DNA from: Dermacentor variabilis
Lineage: Eukaryota > Arthropoda > Arachnida > Ixodida > Ixodidae
NCBI RefSeq assembly: GCF_050947875.1
Contig: NC_134571.1
Span: forward strand, 227,860,024 to 227,924,023
Length of the DNA stretch: 64,000 nt
Reading direction: 5' to 3'
How positions within the stretch are numbered: the first letter of the stretch is position 1; the number at the start of each line of letters is the position of its first letter. Below the pieces are notes generated by a model that saw nothing but the letters and a program-made list of their open reading frames with translations, did no database searches and was not told where the DNA came from. Shown one piece after another: positions 31,295 to 42,410 of this stretch. A program made the translations under genes and the position numbers.

Positions 31295-32805
31295 CACTCA
31301 TGATTTCCACATTGCCCTTGACACAGGTGTGGCAACTGACTGCATCTTCCTAGACTTTGCGATAGCATTCGATAAGGTAATCATCAGCTGTTTCTAACAA
31401 AACTACACCGCTTACGTATTCACCCACTATTGCTCCAGTGGAGAGAATTTCTTTCTAGCCACACACAGTTTGTTTCCATATTGATTCTCCTGAGGTACCC
31501 GTGCATTCAGGCATTTCCCAGGGTTCCATCGTAGGCCCACTACTATTTAAATTTATATGCACAATTTACCTAATATAAGTTTGTCCTTTTGTGTCGTTGC
31601 TGATGATTGTGTTATATACCGGAAAGTTATTAATGTTGCTGACACTGAATTCCTTAAAACAGACCTTAATAATGTTACGCACTGGTGTGAGCTCTGGAAA
31701 ATGGCTCGCAGCTTCAGTAAGTTTGAGGCTGCTGTTGTCACTGCCAGGCTGTTGCGGCATCAAACAAAAATAACACTTTTGCCACGCGAAGTGACTAAAT
31801 ACTGCATGTTTTTTTCCCCTTTCATCACACCCTCTCTGAGTTCTGTTTTCGACAGGTAAGTGGGTGATTTTGTGCTATTTCGGTTAAGTAGTACTACCGT
31901 TTAGTACATACTTTTTCCAAACTCCAGCCAACTACTGTTCAACGAGGTTGCACTGTATCTTGGTCTACACATCACCAACTCTTTGTCATGGGCTGATCAC
32001 ATTGATTATGTAACATCCGAATCTAATCATATGGTTCGGTTAAATAAAACGCAATTTTTCCCTTGCACCATCATGACTAAAGAAACAGCCATATATCACT
32101 TATGTTCGTCCTGTGCCGGAATACACTTCATTCGTATGGGACCACAGCAAGGTAAGACTTACCAACAAGCTTAAAGCAGTTCAAAATCACTCAGCACGTT
32201 TCATTCTTTCGAACCATCATTGAACATCCGGTGTGACTAGCATAAAAAACAGCCTTAATCTCCCTAACCTTGTAATGCGCAGAAAATTATCTTGCCTCTG
32301 CCTTTTTCAAAAGCTGTGTTATCACAATCACATACTTAAATTGTTCTGGATACAGCATGATCCTTTCATACCTTGAAGCCTTGATCACAATTGTAAAATG
32401 CACATTCGTCGAGGAAACACAATAACATATTCCCGTTCATTTCTACCCAAAACTAGCTGAAACTGGAACCACCTGCCAGGCTCAGCCGTCAGTTTTAGTA
32501 ACCCAGAAAGATTCCGCGAGGAACTTAACAAGTACTTTGGATGTATTTTTCTTTTTGTTTTTACAAGTTTTTTTTTTCTCTCTTTGGCGCGTGGATGTAG
32601 ACATAGCGCCATGACCTATGTGTCACCATGCAACTTCATGTACCTTATGTCAACATTCCATTATCTTTCATTGATTTCTTTATTGCTGTTTTTCCCGATT
32701 TTATGTAATGTGCTCCTTACGAAATTTGTAAGTCTTCTTTCTGTGCCCCTCTCCTTTACAATGCCTTGAGGGTACAATAAATAAATAAATAAATAAACAG
32801 ATAAC
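31295..32805 (+). pseudogene. CR1 LINE segment 6: RT palm to 3' end
   Basis: The reading HDFHIALDTGVATDCIFLDF then AIAFDK (first catalytic Asp block) is followed by GPLLFKF, and CVVADDCVIYRKV (31590-31630) with the catalytic A-D-D pair. The thumb follows (LGLHITNSLSWADHIDYV near 31960-32010), then NHSARFILS and WNWNHLPGSAVSFSNPERF. The 3' end is the (AATA)n tail at about 32774-32800, directly after CAATGCCTTGAGGGTACAAT. Several stops and frameshifts make it dead. This is the 3' terminus of the LINE that begins near 14240. Confidence 0.8.
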
Positions 32806-33075
32806 TTGGATGAGTGGTTGTGGTAGAAAGTGTGCCGACGATGGCAGGAAGGGTGTGAGATCCTGAAGCTGGAATGATGATGATGGAACGACCCCGACAA
32901 CATCATGATCACAAGTACATCCCTATTGGCCCTAGCAGGCAGAGAACTTGGGTCGGCGTATGTGGATTGATTGGCGGACGGACGGATCGATAGATGGGTA
33001 GATATAGATAGATAGATAGGCTCCAAATGGCTAAAGTAGGCAAAGAATGTTATTTGCATTAAAAACGATATAACA
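32806..33075. other. Host background repeat and GATA-type microsatellite
   Basis: From 32820 to 32945 the sequence (GACGATGG, AATGATGATGATGG, ACAACATCATGATCACAAG) resembles 14.1-14.24 kb on the other side of the CR1 LINE. At about 32984-33018 lies an imperfect (GATA)n run. No coding signal. Confidence 0.5.
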
Positions 33076-33079
33076 ATAT

Positions 33080-34057
33080 GTTATGGCCACATGGCAATAT
33101 AAAGATTGAAGTTTTGCCTTCTGTATGGCCATCGTTGCTTTCCTCATTGTGCACACTTTCACTTGAGCTCGCTACCATGTTGACAATGTAGTCTTCGTTT
33201 ACAGGCTACCCTGTGGTCGGGACACCATCATCTACACTCACAAACTCATCGACTGTTGACTCATTAACGGCCTCCGGAAGTTCTGACAGTTAGCTCCAAA
33301 CTTTGGCAACACCGGCAACGGCTTCGTCGCACTCATCAGAATTTACAGTCATCACCAGGCATGCGGAAGCCGGCACATCTGAAGCAATTTCGGATGAATC
33401 GCTAGTACACAGCCGCGCATACGTGTCGGGCGCCACTGGCACCGGGTCGCGAGTTTGTCCACTTCAGCCCTAATCTCCCCCTTAAAGATTGTACTGAGAG
33501 TGCTCCTCGGAGTCTTACACAGTGCGGGGTCATCCGATTTCTCACCTCGTTCGACCCGATTTATGATTTCAAGCTTCCCTGCAAAAAGCTAATTCTGACA
33601 CTTTGTCATGGCAACACTGTAAGAAGAGGCCCACAAGGCGCAAACACAATGAACCCGAAAAGCAGCGAGAAAACTTGCACTTGCGCCAACTTGCACTTGC
33701 ACCATCTCGCACGACGAGGGCACAAGAGCCTCCAATTGGCTGCCTGAGCAAGCGCTGCTGCGAGTAATTTTTTGCAGGGGAGTGTTGACGGCTCGCCCGA
33801 CGCAGCGCAGTCTCAGTAGGGAGAATGGTTGGATAGGGTTGCGCTGGCGGGTTCCCCCATCGCTGCGAGGGAAAGCCAACTTCTGGGGGCACTTTTGCAC
33901 CGCTTGTCGTTCGATATATTGGGAGTCACTGCTATTTTTGTTCGATGTAAGCATAATTTTTGCTATATATACTCATTGTAACTATACCGTGTTTAAAAAT
34001 TGTTCTATATACTGAATAATTCGATGTAAACTGGTTCTTTATAGTTGGGTTCAACTG
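33080..34057 (-). mobile_element. Internally deleted Tigger element, reverse orientation
   Basis: The right end reversed reads CAGTTGAACCCAACTATAAA, followed outside by TA (34058-34059). Read on the minus strand, it repeats the structure of 10122-11507 block by block. A 5' leader (near 33780-33900) is followed by the transposase start (CKTPRSTLSTIF near 33500-33530) and then, across the same internal deletion, the C-terminal EFVSVDDGVPTTG (near 33250). The left terminus is not recognisable and the copy is more diverged. Confidence 0.75.
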
Positions 34058-34272
34058 TAATTTCATTTTGGCTTGAATTGGTCTGGACTATGCACTTAAG
34101 TGTAACTGATTTTCTTTTACCCTGAATTGCACAACTGTACCTCATGTTGGCTATTTCTTCATTGGCTGTTAACGGGCAGCTGGCAGTATTGTACAAATAA
34201 ATATTATTTTGGACCCATATACAAAAAATGACGTTGCCCAAATAGAGCAAGAAAAAAGCAGTTATCTTTATG

Positions 34273-34673
34273 TTTTGGCAAGTTCAAGCCAAACAGACAC
34301 TGCCTCAAGAAAGCCCAATGATACAACGTGAACCCAGTGGAACAACACAATGCAGCCATGATCTGAAGCCACGGCCTAACCGCAACACAAGGCAAAGAAC
34401 CACTGACCTCGAGATGCTTCCCTACAGTGATGACGTCACTGCTCTAGTGGACACAGGAGCCGACTACTACATCATAAGTGGATCATTCGTTGCCAAGTTG
34501 AAGAAAGTCAAGACTGCACAGAACAGCTCTCAAATCCAGACAGCTGGAGGACACCTGATAACACCGACTGGAATCTGCATGGCAAGAATTGCCCTTCATG
34601 ACTGGACCCACCCTGCCACCTTCATTATCCTCCAACAGTGTTCTGCCGAACACAGGAGTGACATCCTCTTGTG
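34273..34673 (+). pseudogene. Gypsy protease fragment
   Basis: The reading VTALVDTGADYYIISGSFVA (DTG catalytic motif at about 34450) continues through AGGHLITPTGICMARI to SAEHRSDILL. This is an aspartic protease domain of the Gypsy type. It resembles family A-type elements rather than the Gypsy B gag sequence that follows it, and it lies upstream of a gag zinc knuckle, the reverse of the normal gag-then-protease order. It is therefore a separate fragment, or the product of rearrangement. Confidence 0.7.
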
Positions 34674-34682
34674 ACAACAGGC

Positions 34683-37600
34683 TAGGAGTGCAGCAACCAC
34701 CATCATCAGATGACCTGACGCGGATGCGGAAGTGTGGCAAGAACTTGAAGCAATGGCTCCTGCAGCCTTTTTTTCATGCCCCAGTAAGCCAGACAACTTG
34801 CCTACAGCCCCATCTATGCAGGCAGAAGAACTTGCTAATCTTGGAGTTAATTCTGTATGTGCCATTGCCACTTCACAGCTGTCTCATGCCCCAATTCCAT
34901 CGACTGGTCCGCGGTATCCTGCACGCTATCGAAATCTAGCCAAGCAGCGAACCACAGACGATGGGTCAATCTGTTTTGCTTGTCAGCCCATCGGTCACTT
35001 CACTCGCGATTGTAACAACCATACTGTCTCCTCCCCTCTGCGACCACCATTCACCAGTTATTATCGCCCCGAAGAAAGAGAGCGTCATTACCATCCTCCA
35101 TTGGCACTGCAACAGCCAAACAATGATGCTCGTGCTCCTTGGAACAGTCCCTCATTGTCATTCTGACGTCACCAGTGTCATACTACTACTTCACTCTACT
35201 GTCACAATGCACGTCACTCCGTACATCAGTATGCCACTAAGGCACTATGTACATCACACTACTGTTGTTTCCATCTGTTCCTGACGGCGTCTCTGCACTA
35301 TGCCCCATCACTGACATACTGCTTGAAAGAAATTTGGCCGTTCTCCATGCCGTGCTCACTGTTACAGGCAATCAAGCTTTGCTCCCTCTCCTTGATTTGA
35401 ACTCCTCAACTCAAATTCTTCCCAGAGGCACGTCTTTGGGTGACATTTCGCTTGTGAACGATTGCGGGATATGAGCTTTTGATGCCGGAATTCCATCGCC
35501 CTCTACAGGAACCTCTGATTTACCAACTCGCACAGACGAACTTGGCAAGATTATTGCACCTGCTCTTCTCCCAGCATGAGCTGCCGACCTGTCTCTTGCA
35601 AACTTCTTGAAAAATTCTGTTACCATGACAGCCACCCTTCAGCCCGACACTCAGTGGTCACCCATCATATTTACATCGGAGACGGCAATCCCATAAGCCA
35701 CTGGGAATACTGTGTTTTACATGCTGAACAACAAGTGACACAACGAGAAGTTGATAAGATGTTGACTAATGTTGACTAAAAGTGTTATTGAGCCATCTTC
35801 CAGTCCGTGGGCATCCCCTATTGTCTTTGTCAAGAAGGATAGCAGATGGCACTTTTGTGTGGAATACAGACATCTCAACAAAATCACACGCAAGGATGTC
35901 TAACCCTTGCCACATATTCATGACGCCTTGAACTGCTTGCACGGAGCCAAGTACTTTTCACCGATAGACCTCCGATCAGGCTATTGGCAAATCTCGGTAG
36001 ATGAGATGGATCGCAACAAACCAGTCTTTGTAACATTTGATGGCCTCAGCCAATTCAAGGTTATGCCGTTCAGCCTTTGTAAGGCCCTGGCAACTTCCAA
36101 AAGAATGATGGACTCCTTACTTCACACCTATAAATGGTCCACCTGTCTGTGTTATCTAGATGACGTCATAGTCTTTTCACCAACTTTCAAGAGTCATTTA
36201 ACACATCTATCAGCCATTCTCGCCGTTTTCGGATGCACCAATTTGCAATTGAACTCATTCAAGTGCCACTTTGGATGCAGTCAAATTACTGTTCTTGGCC
36301 ATCTCGTCAATGCCGCTGGCATTCAACCCGACCCTGATAAGATTCGCACTATTAATAACTTTCCTGTTGTCTTCTACCGCAGACGTAAGAAGCTTTGTTG
36401 GACTATGCTCGTATTTCCATCATTTCATCAAGAATTTCACTGATATTGATCGCCCACTCACTGGCTTAAAAAGGAAGTTGCTTTCACATGGGGCCTTGCT
36501 CAAACCAAAGCCTTCTCCGCCCTCATATGCTTGCTCATGGCTCCCCCATTGCTGGCTCATTATGATTCATCTGCCGCCACTGAACTTCACAAAGGTGCCA
36601 ATGGCCATGGAATTGGGGCTGCACTTGTTCAATGGCAGCGCAACACAGAGCGCGTACAGTCGACGACTGATTTCTCAGACTCCAAAAATTCGGACATGCT
36701 CGATTATTCGTTCTGCTTTGCGGCATTGCCATCGACCATAATGTGTAACAACTGCCGAAAGTTCGGACCCCTTGTACTTCTCATCTGATTTTTCAGACAC
36801 TCCTTGAGCCCACTCGATCAAGAGCACCATGCACCAACTCTGACCGGTGCATAGTTCGGCTTGCTGAACGTCATTTTTGTTTTGAACGGAGCCTCCTTGA
36901 TACCCCACGAAGTGGCGCTACTGCAAATCCCCGCTCATCATCATCGTTTCTACCTGGTTCGAAAGAGTGGCTACAGCAGTTACAGTCTCAGATTAGTAAG
37001 CCAGGTCAAGACAATCCAGCAGCTGATTTGTTTCTTTCTTCGTGCACGATGCTGCGAGTAAGCCACGTTTTTCGTTTGAGCGACTGGTGTCAGCGTGACG
37101 GCGTGGTGGTGTTTGCTTTGTGGGCTGAGTCGAGGTTGTGGTGATACAACGCGGCATACGGAAACATCCCGTCAAGTGTCTAATGGCGCTGACAGTGCCC
37201 GTGAAGACTGCGCTGGGGAATGCCGGCAAGCGGGTGCTGGGAGGCCTAGGATTTGTCGCCTTCCGATGTGCTCTCTACTGACGCCAAAAATGTACTGCTG
37301 AGACCTGCACAATGGTTGCATTGCGATTCTGGACACCGTCTCATTTGACAGTTTCACAGGCGCTGACACTGCTATACTGACATGCGCAGAACTCGACGAC
37401 GGTGAGATGACGCACCATGTGCTCCGCTGCCGTCGCATGAGGAGCGTGTACAAGCAGTGACTGTGCTTTCAGCCGCCTATAGTGACCGTACGAGCCTCTC
37501 CGAGATTCAGGCTTATCTGACTGTGCATAAACTGAACGGTGTGCAAAGGTGCATTCATGGTTTCTTCAAGTCTACTGCCGAGCCCGAATAGGTGAGTGGA

Positions 37601-39273
37601 AATAAAGAATTTCTTTTTTTTTTATCTGCTTTTTCGGACACTTACCTGTTTATACGGACATTTGCGGAGTCCCCGTGAGGTCCAAATAAATGGTCGGCGA
37701 CTGTAATTGCAAACGCCAGCCACCTCCTGTCATCCGCCGAGAGGAATTTTCGTATTACCAAATGGGAGTGCCTGGCGCTAGTTTGGGCAGTTGCCAAATT
37801 CCGCCCCTACTTGTACGGCCACACATTTTCTGTGGTTACTGATCACTACACCTTGTGCTGGCTCTCCTCACTTACACTGGACGATTGGGTAGATGGGCGC
37901 TACGGTCGGTTCCAAAAGTATTCATTTGCTGTTTTAAAGAAGTCAGGCCATTTGCACAAGGACGGTGACTGCCTCTCCTGTAATCCTGTCGACTGCCCTA
38001 AATATGATGCGCATGACACAGATTCTTGGATCCTGGCCATTTCTGATCTGCATGATATCTGCATTGAACAACGGCATGATGACTGTTTACATGTTCTCAT
38101 CGATCGCCTCAATTCTGGGCTTCGGAGCCCATGCTGCGCATGTTCATGCTCCGTGACGACATTCTCTACTGTCGCAACACTCGTCCTGAAGGACCAGAAT
38201 TTCTGCTCATTGTACCATGCCATCTCTGGACACCAGTTCTTGAGCAGTCGCATGACACCCCTACTGCAGGCCACCTCAGCGTTCTGTGTACTTACGACTG
38301 CACATGGCGCCAGTTCTACTGGCCAGTCGTGTACTGCGCTGTTCACTGCTACGTTGCAGCCTGTGCACTCTGTCAGCGGCGAAAAAAACCTGCTGTGCTG
38401 CCCATTCGACGCCTTCACCCCATCGGCGTGCCCTTAGAACCATTCTTTCACGTCGGTCTTGATCTTCTAGGCCCTTTTCCAATGTATGAACCTGGCAAGA
38501 ATTACGCGACCAAGTACGCGATCACGCGAGCTTTGCGCACAAGCTGTGCAACTGAGGTGGCAGATTTCTTTTTACATGACATCATCCTCCATCACGACAC
38601 TGTCCGGCAGCTCTTCACTGATTGCGGCCGCACCTTCTTGTGACGAGTAGTTGAAGACCTACTTCACTCCTGTTCTGCCGAGCACAAGCTTTCCACTGCC
38701 TACCACACGCAGACAAATGGACTGACAGAGCGGCTCAATCGCATGTTGACAGAAATGCTGTCTATGTACATTTCTGATGACCACAGTGATTGGGACAGCA
38801 TGTTACCCTCTGTGACCTTCGCCTATAATTAGTCCCGTCATGAGAATGCTTTCTTTTAGTTCTTTTACCTTCCGTTCAGCCGCCACCCTTCTTTGCCCTT
38901 TGACACACTCGTTCCTTTTTCGACAAAGACTCCTGCTGAATATGCTCAAGACATCATGGCCCAAGCTCATATGGCACGCCAGATTGCCAGCTCCCAGCTC
39001 ACTGTTTCAGGCCGCGCAGATAGTCCAGTCACACGGCCGACATCGGGATGGTCAATTTCCTCCTGGCTCCATTGTCCTTTTATGGACACCATGCCGCTGC
39101 GTTGGCTTGTCTGAAAAGCTGCTGCCGTACTACACAGGGCCCTACATGATATTGCGCCAGCTTGGCGATGTGAACTACGAGATCGCTCGGCTGGACTTGT
39201 GTGTCCCCACAGACATTATGCATGTGTCACGGCTGAAGCCTTACTTTGTCGCAAGTTCACCTCCCTTATAGCT
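34683..39273 (+). pseudogene. Gypsy LTR element (family B), gag end and pol
   Basis: The gag tail has a knuckle, CFACQPIGHFTRDC (about 34973-35014). After a region lacking a protease, pol shows NRPL-less linker sequence, then RT with [44 protein letters not shown] and CYLDDVIVFSPTF (35.8-36.2 kb). RNase H is split by a Tigger element at 36657-37703 and resumes with YLYGHTFSVVTDHYTLCWLS. The integrase has CQRRKK, PFFHVGLDLLGPF, then HTQTNGLTERLNRML-type sequence. The C-terminal module is near 39080-39270, ending IMHVSRLKPY. Multiple stops and frameshifts occur. A polypurine tract (CAGGTGGGGGTTA) precedes an LTR start at 39307. Confidence 0.85.
36657..37703 (+). mobile_element. Tigger-type element inserted in Gypsy B RNase H
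   Basis: The ends are CAGTCGACGACTGATTTCTC at the left and, reversed, CAGTCGCCGACCATTTATTT at the right. TA flanks both (36655-36656 and 37704-37705). The RNase H reading frame on the two sides joins in phase if the element and one TA are taken away, which fixes both boundaries. The interior has a possible transposase C-terminus (CAELDDGEMTHHVLRCRR near 37388-37440) but no catalytic core. The right terminus resembles 48.6-48.75 kb. Confidence 0.8.
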
Positions 39274-39306
39274 AGCACCGAGGCGACATCCTTACAGGTG
39301 GGGGTT

Positions 39307-40831
39307 ATGTTACGGTGCAACAAGGAGTGGCAGCAGTCAGAAGAAGACGATTTGATGTGCAGAGCTGGAATCAGTCTTGACAGCCATATTGTTTATGCAT
39401 CGGGACCCTACTATCATGCTCGCCAATGTAGTCTTTTACCTCGGTGGCACACCTCGAGTTTGGTTTCGGACGCACGAAGATGAGCTCACCAGTTGGGATT
39501 CGCTCAAACAAAAGCTCCGAGACTTGTTCGGCAACCCCTACGGTCACAAACTTGCCACGCAGAAGGGGCTTTCCGGCCGTGTGCAGACGTCAACAGAGCC
39601 CTATGTCACATACATTCAGGACGTCTTGGCTCTGTGCCGCAAAGTTGATGCACACATGACTGAGTCAGACAAGGTATCCCACATCCTCAAAGGCATTGCC
39701 GATGACGCCTTCAACTTGCTTGTATTCAACAACGTCGTGACGGTGGATGCTGTTATAAAAGAGTGCCGCCGCCTGGAACTCGCTAAAAGCTGACGTATCG
39801 ACCAGCAATTTGCCCGTTTGCCCAACACCCCAGCGACATCTTCCTGTGCCGACGCTCCTCGTCCCAACAACACTGGCGATATTACCAAGATCGTCCGGCA
39901 TGAGATTGAGGCCACCTATCCGGCTGCCTTCGAATCCAGCCCCACCAACGCACCTGCAGTCACCGTTTTCCTGATCCAGGCAGTTGTCCGCCAGGAGTTC
40001 GAAAACATGGGCCTTCACACCATCTGCTCGGCCCATCGCCCTGATACCCGTCTGGCTTCTTCGATTCCGCCCCGTCCGGCCTCTTCTTACCCACCACGTT
40101 TCCGCAACCTATCTGAATGGCACTGCTGACAACAAGGCCATTTGTTTTCACTCCCGTCGCATCGGGCACATTTCTTGGCACTGTCGAAGTCGCTGGACTT
40201 CCCCGACCCGGTCTGCTTATACTGCCTACTCTCGCCCCTCAGGTGGCCCTTCTCGTCCCTATGCCGCATGCTCCGATAATGCCGTCACTGACTCTCCTGC
40301 GTCGAACCGCCCCTATTCTCGTGCACCTTCGCCCCAACGACAACAATCTCGCTCTCCCCAGCCCCGTCGTTCCTTTTCGCCGACTCCCTTCAGACGCCGC
40401 TCCCAGCCGGAAAACTAGATGATGCAGCGCCTCGAGGTGACGCTGCATTGCTCCCTACGCCGCCAAATCCTCCACTGACGTTGTCCACTCATCTGAACCT
40501 TTATGACGTGCAAGTCGACGGTGTTCCTGTATCTGCTCTTATAGACACTGGGGCGGATTTGTCGGTAATGAGCGCTGACCTTCGTACCCGCCTGAAAAAA
40601 ATAATCACGCCCGCCACGACGCATGTTGTCCGTGTCGCCGATGGCGGAACAGCCCCCGTAATTGGTATGTGTGCCGCCTATGTCTCCTTCGCCGATCGCT
40701 CCACAATTGCGCTACTCACAGTGATCGCCCACTGTCCCCAAGACATCATCCTCGGCTTATACTTCCTCTCCGCACATTCTGCTCTCATCGATTGTTCCGC
40801 CAGTACTCTCCACCTTGACCTGCCTGATTGA
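39307..40831 (+). pseudogene. Gypsy family B, second copy: LTR start, gag and protease
   Basis: TGTTACGGTGCAACAAGGAG, the LTR start after a polypurine tract, lasts only about 45 bp and then passes into gag: GGTPRVWFRTHEDELTSWDS, FGNPYGHKLATQK, YVTYIQDVLALCRKVDAHMT and KVSHILKGIADDAFNLL (39.4-39.75 kb). After a stop come FLIQAVVRQEFENMGLHTIC, an Arg/Pro/Ser-rich stretch and a frame change. Then comes protease with ALIDTGADLSVM (about 40530-40570) and QDIILGLYFLSAHSA. The copy ends at protease. Position directly behind the pol of 34.7-39.3 kb suggests a head-to-tail pair sharing one damaged LTR. Confidence 0.75.
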
Positions 40832-41050
40832 CGCGGTTGTACTCAGCAACATGACGTAGTGTGTGCACGCACTCACGCTACGTCGGACTATATTTAGCCC
40901 TGTAGAATGAACCCCATTGAAGGGCTTAATTTCAAGCCTGCCGGATATAAATTAAACCTAGCAAGCTCAGTGCAATCCGATCTTCCGCCGAGACTATGTA
41001 CCTCCAAGCCTGGTGCTGTTCCGGCTATTTCACCTGCGTTGCATGCTGGG

Positions 41051-41224
41051 GTGAGGGGGGAAGGGTATTTTGTAAGAGTCCCCCCCACCTAGACATTTCC
41101 GCCGCTGCTGATTGGATGCAGCTGTATGAGCGAGGAGGAGACGAGCGGCCCTAGCCAATCAGCAGCAGCCGAAATGAACAGCCCGCTAGGTGGACTCTTA
41201 CAGAATAACCCCCCACCCCCCCTG
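41051..41224. mobile_element. Foldback element with about 70-bp inverted arms
   Basis: The left arm contains GTATTTTGTAAGAGTCCCCC, CACCTAGAC and CGCTGCTGATTGG. The right arm reversed reads GTTATTCTGTAAGAGTCCAC, CTAGCGGGC and GCTGCTGCTGATTGG. The arms begin and end in G/C runs. No coding sequence is present. The arrangement would form a large hairpin. Confidence 0.65.
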
Positions 41225-41259
41225 CTCCGGAATATGCTACATTGCCAAAGCAAGCTCGA

Positions 41260-41289
41260 GGATGATGATGATGATGATGATGATGAGGA
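41260..41289. repeat. (GAT)n microsatellite
   Basis: An uninterrupted run of GAT triplets, ending GAGGAC. It lies just right of the foldback element. Confidence 0.85.
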
Positions 41290-41339
41290 CATTGCAAAGC
41301 ATGTGCAGGCGTAGCAAACGAACTTAGCAACACGAAGCT

Positions 41340-41812
41340 CATGCACCAGTGAGTGCTCACATCACAGTTTTGTGTGATCATGTGTCCAGCTGTGTTTACA
41401 AACCTAGTGTATCCTCTCATTGCTCTCTGAACCGGTAACTTGGACTGGTCGCCGCAAACAAGACTCCAAATAATCACCTGTCGTGCTTCAAAGCAAATGA
41501 GATTTGTGCTGTGATTACCGAGTCATTAGCTACTTAATAGAGCAGAAAAAACAAGATAGTAAATTTTTGTCTCAGTACTCTTTAAGTGGTCGCTGTTGGC
41601 AGTAAGAGCTTAGAGGCAGCAATTTCAAATTGATATTTCGGGTTAAATTGTGAGTTTAGCGCACAGTTTTCTTTGTGTGATGATAACCATATTGGCCCCC
41701 TAGTCTCAATTACAAAGATAATCTGAATAATTGGGCGACCATGTCACTGCCTTGCTAAACAAAAAATCTCCCTACACGATAAAAAGAACAGAAAAAAAAA
41801 GAAGCTTTTTTT
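41340..41812. other. Unassigned interval
   Basis: No domain, element end or splice pair recognised. It is AT-rich. If the candidate exon at 41814-42034 is real, this is 3' untranslated or downstream sequence, but no clean AATAAA is present on the minus strand close to the stop. Confidence 0.35.
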
Positions 41813-41813
41813 G

Positions 41814-42034
41814 TTACACATGTTCCTTAGCATTGTTGCAAGGTTTACGCAATGTGCCCTCCATAAGATTTGCCCTTGGGTTCTGGTGAAGTGTCGCAAC
41901 AACAGTAGCTTTCACTTTGATGGGTCCTTGCGTACTGTCCACAAGGATGGTGACCAACCTTTGTAGCAGCCTCTGCAAGGCGGCCTGAGCTCCTCCTCCA
42001 GGCGTCAGGGCTGCCACCTCCTGCTGCTCCTTCC
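41814..42034 (-). CDS. Candidate terminal exon of an unknown host gene
   Basis: On the minus strand an acceptor-like TGCTGCTGCAG precedes an open frame reading QQEVAALTPGGGAQAALQRL and VTILVDSTQGPIKVKATVVA, ending at a stop at 41814. The low damage and the acceptor are suggestive, but the protein is not recognised. The phase does not match the next candidate exon upstream (44051-44249) without another exon between. A random open frame is quite possible. Confidence 0.25.
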
Positions 42035-42410
42035 TGCAGCAGCACAAGCTTGTCTTATACTCACAGAAAAGACGTGCAAACCATGGTAGGTCTGTTCTTC
42101 AAGCTGCTATAACAACTCAGCAGTCCAATGCAAGGCTCACATGCCAGCAGGTTTTGAGACACACTTTTCTTTTTTATTTATAGGAATAAAAACTGGAGCA
42201 AAAGGCTAAATGGCATGAAATATACCTTTCAAATATTGTCATGGCACCATAAGGGGCAGTTGAAAGATAAATGCAGAAAGGATGTGATGAAGGCCTGGTC
42301 CCATTTCTGCATGTGGCACTGCAATTACATTATCACGTATGTCATCATTAATTCTTGAGTACTAGCCGTGCAATTTTGTAGTGTAGTTATTTCTCGTAAC
42401 AATTAATTAA

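Noticed and set aside
32806..32960. Similarity of 14.1-14.24 and 32.82-32.95 kb as a CR1 target duplication
   Set aside because: The similar words do not abut the LINE ends and the match is diverged and over 100 bp long, unlike a LINE target duplication. A shared background repeat is simpler.
41255..41295. CRISPR-like or coding Asp-repeat array
   Set aside because: It is a plain (GAT)n microsatellite with no spacers and no flanking coding signal.
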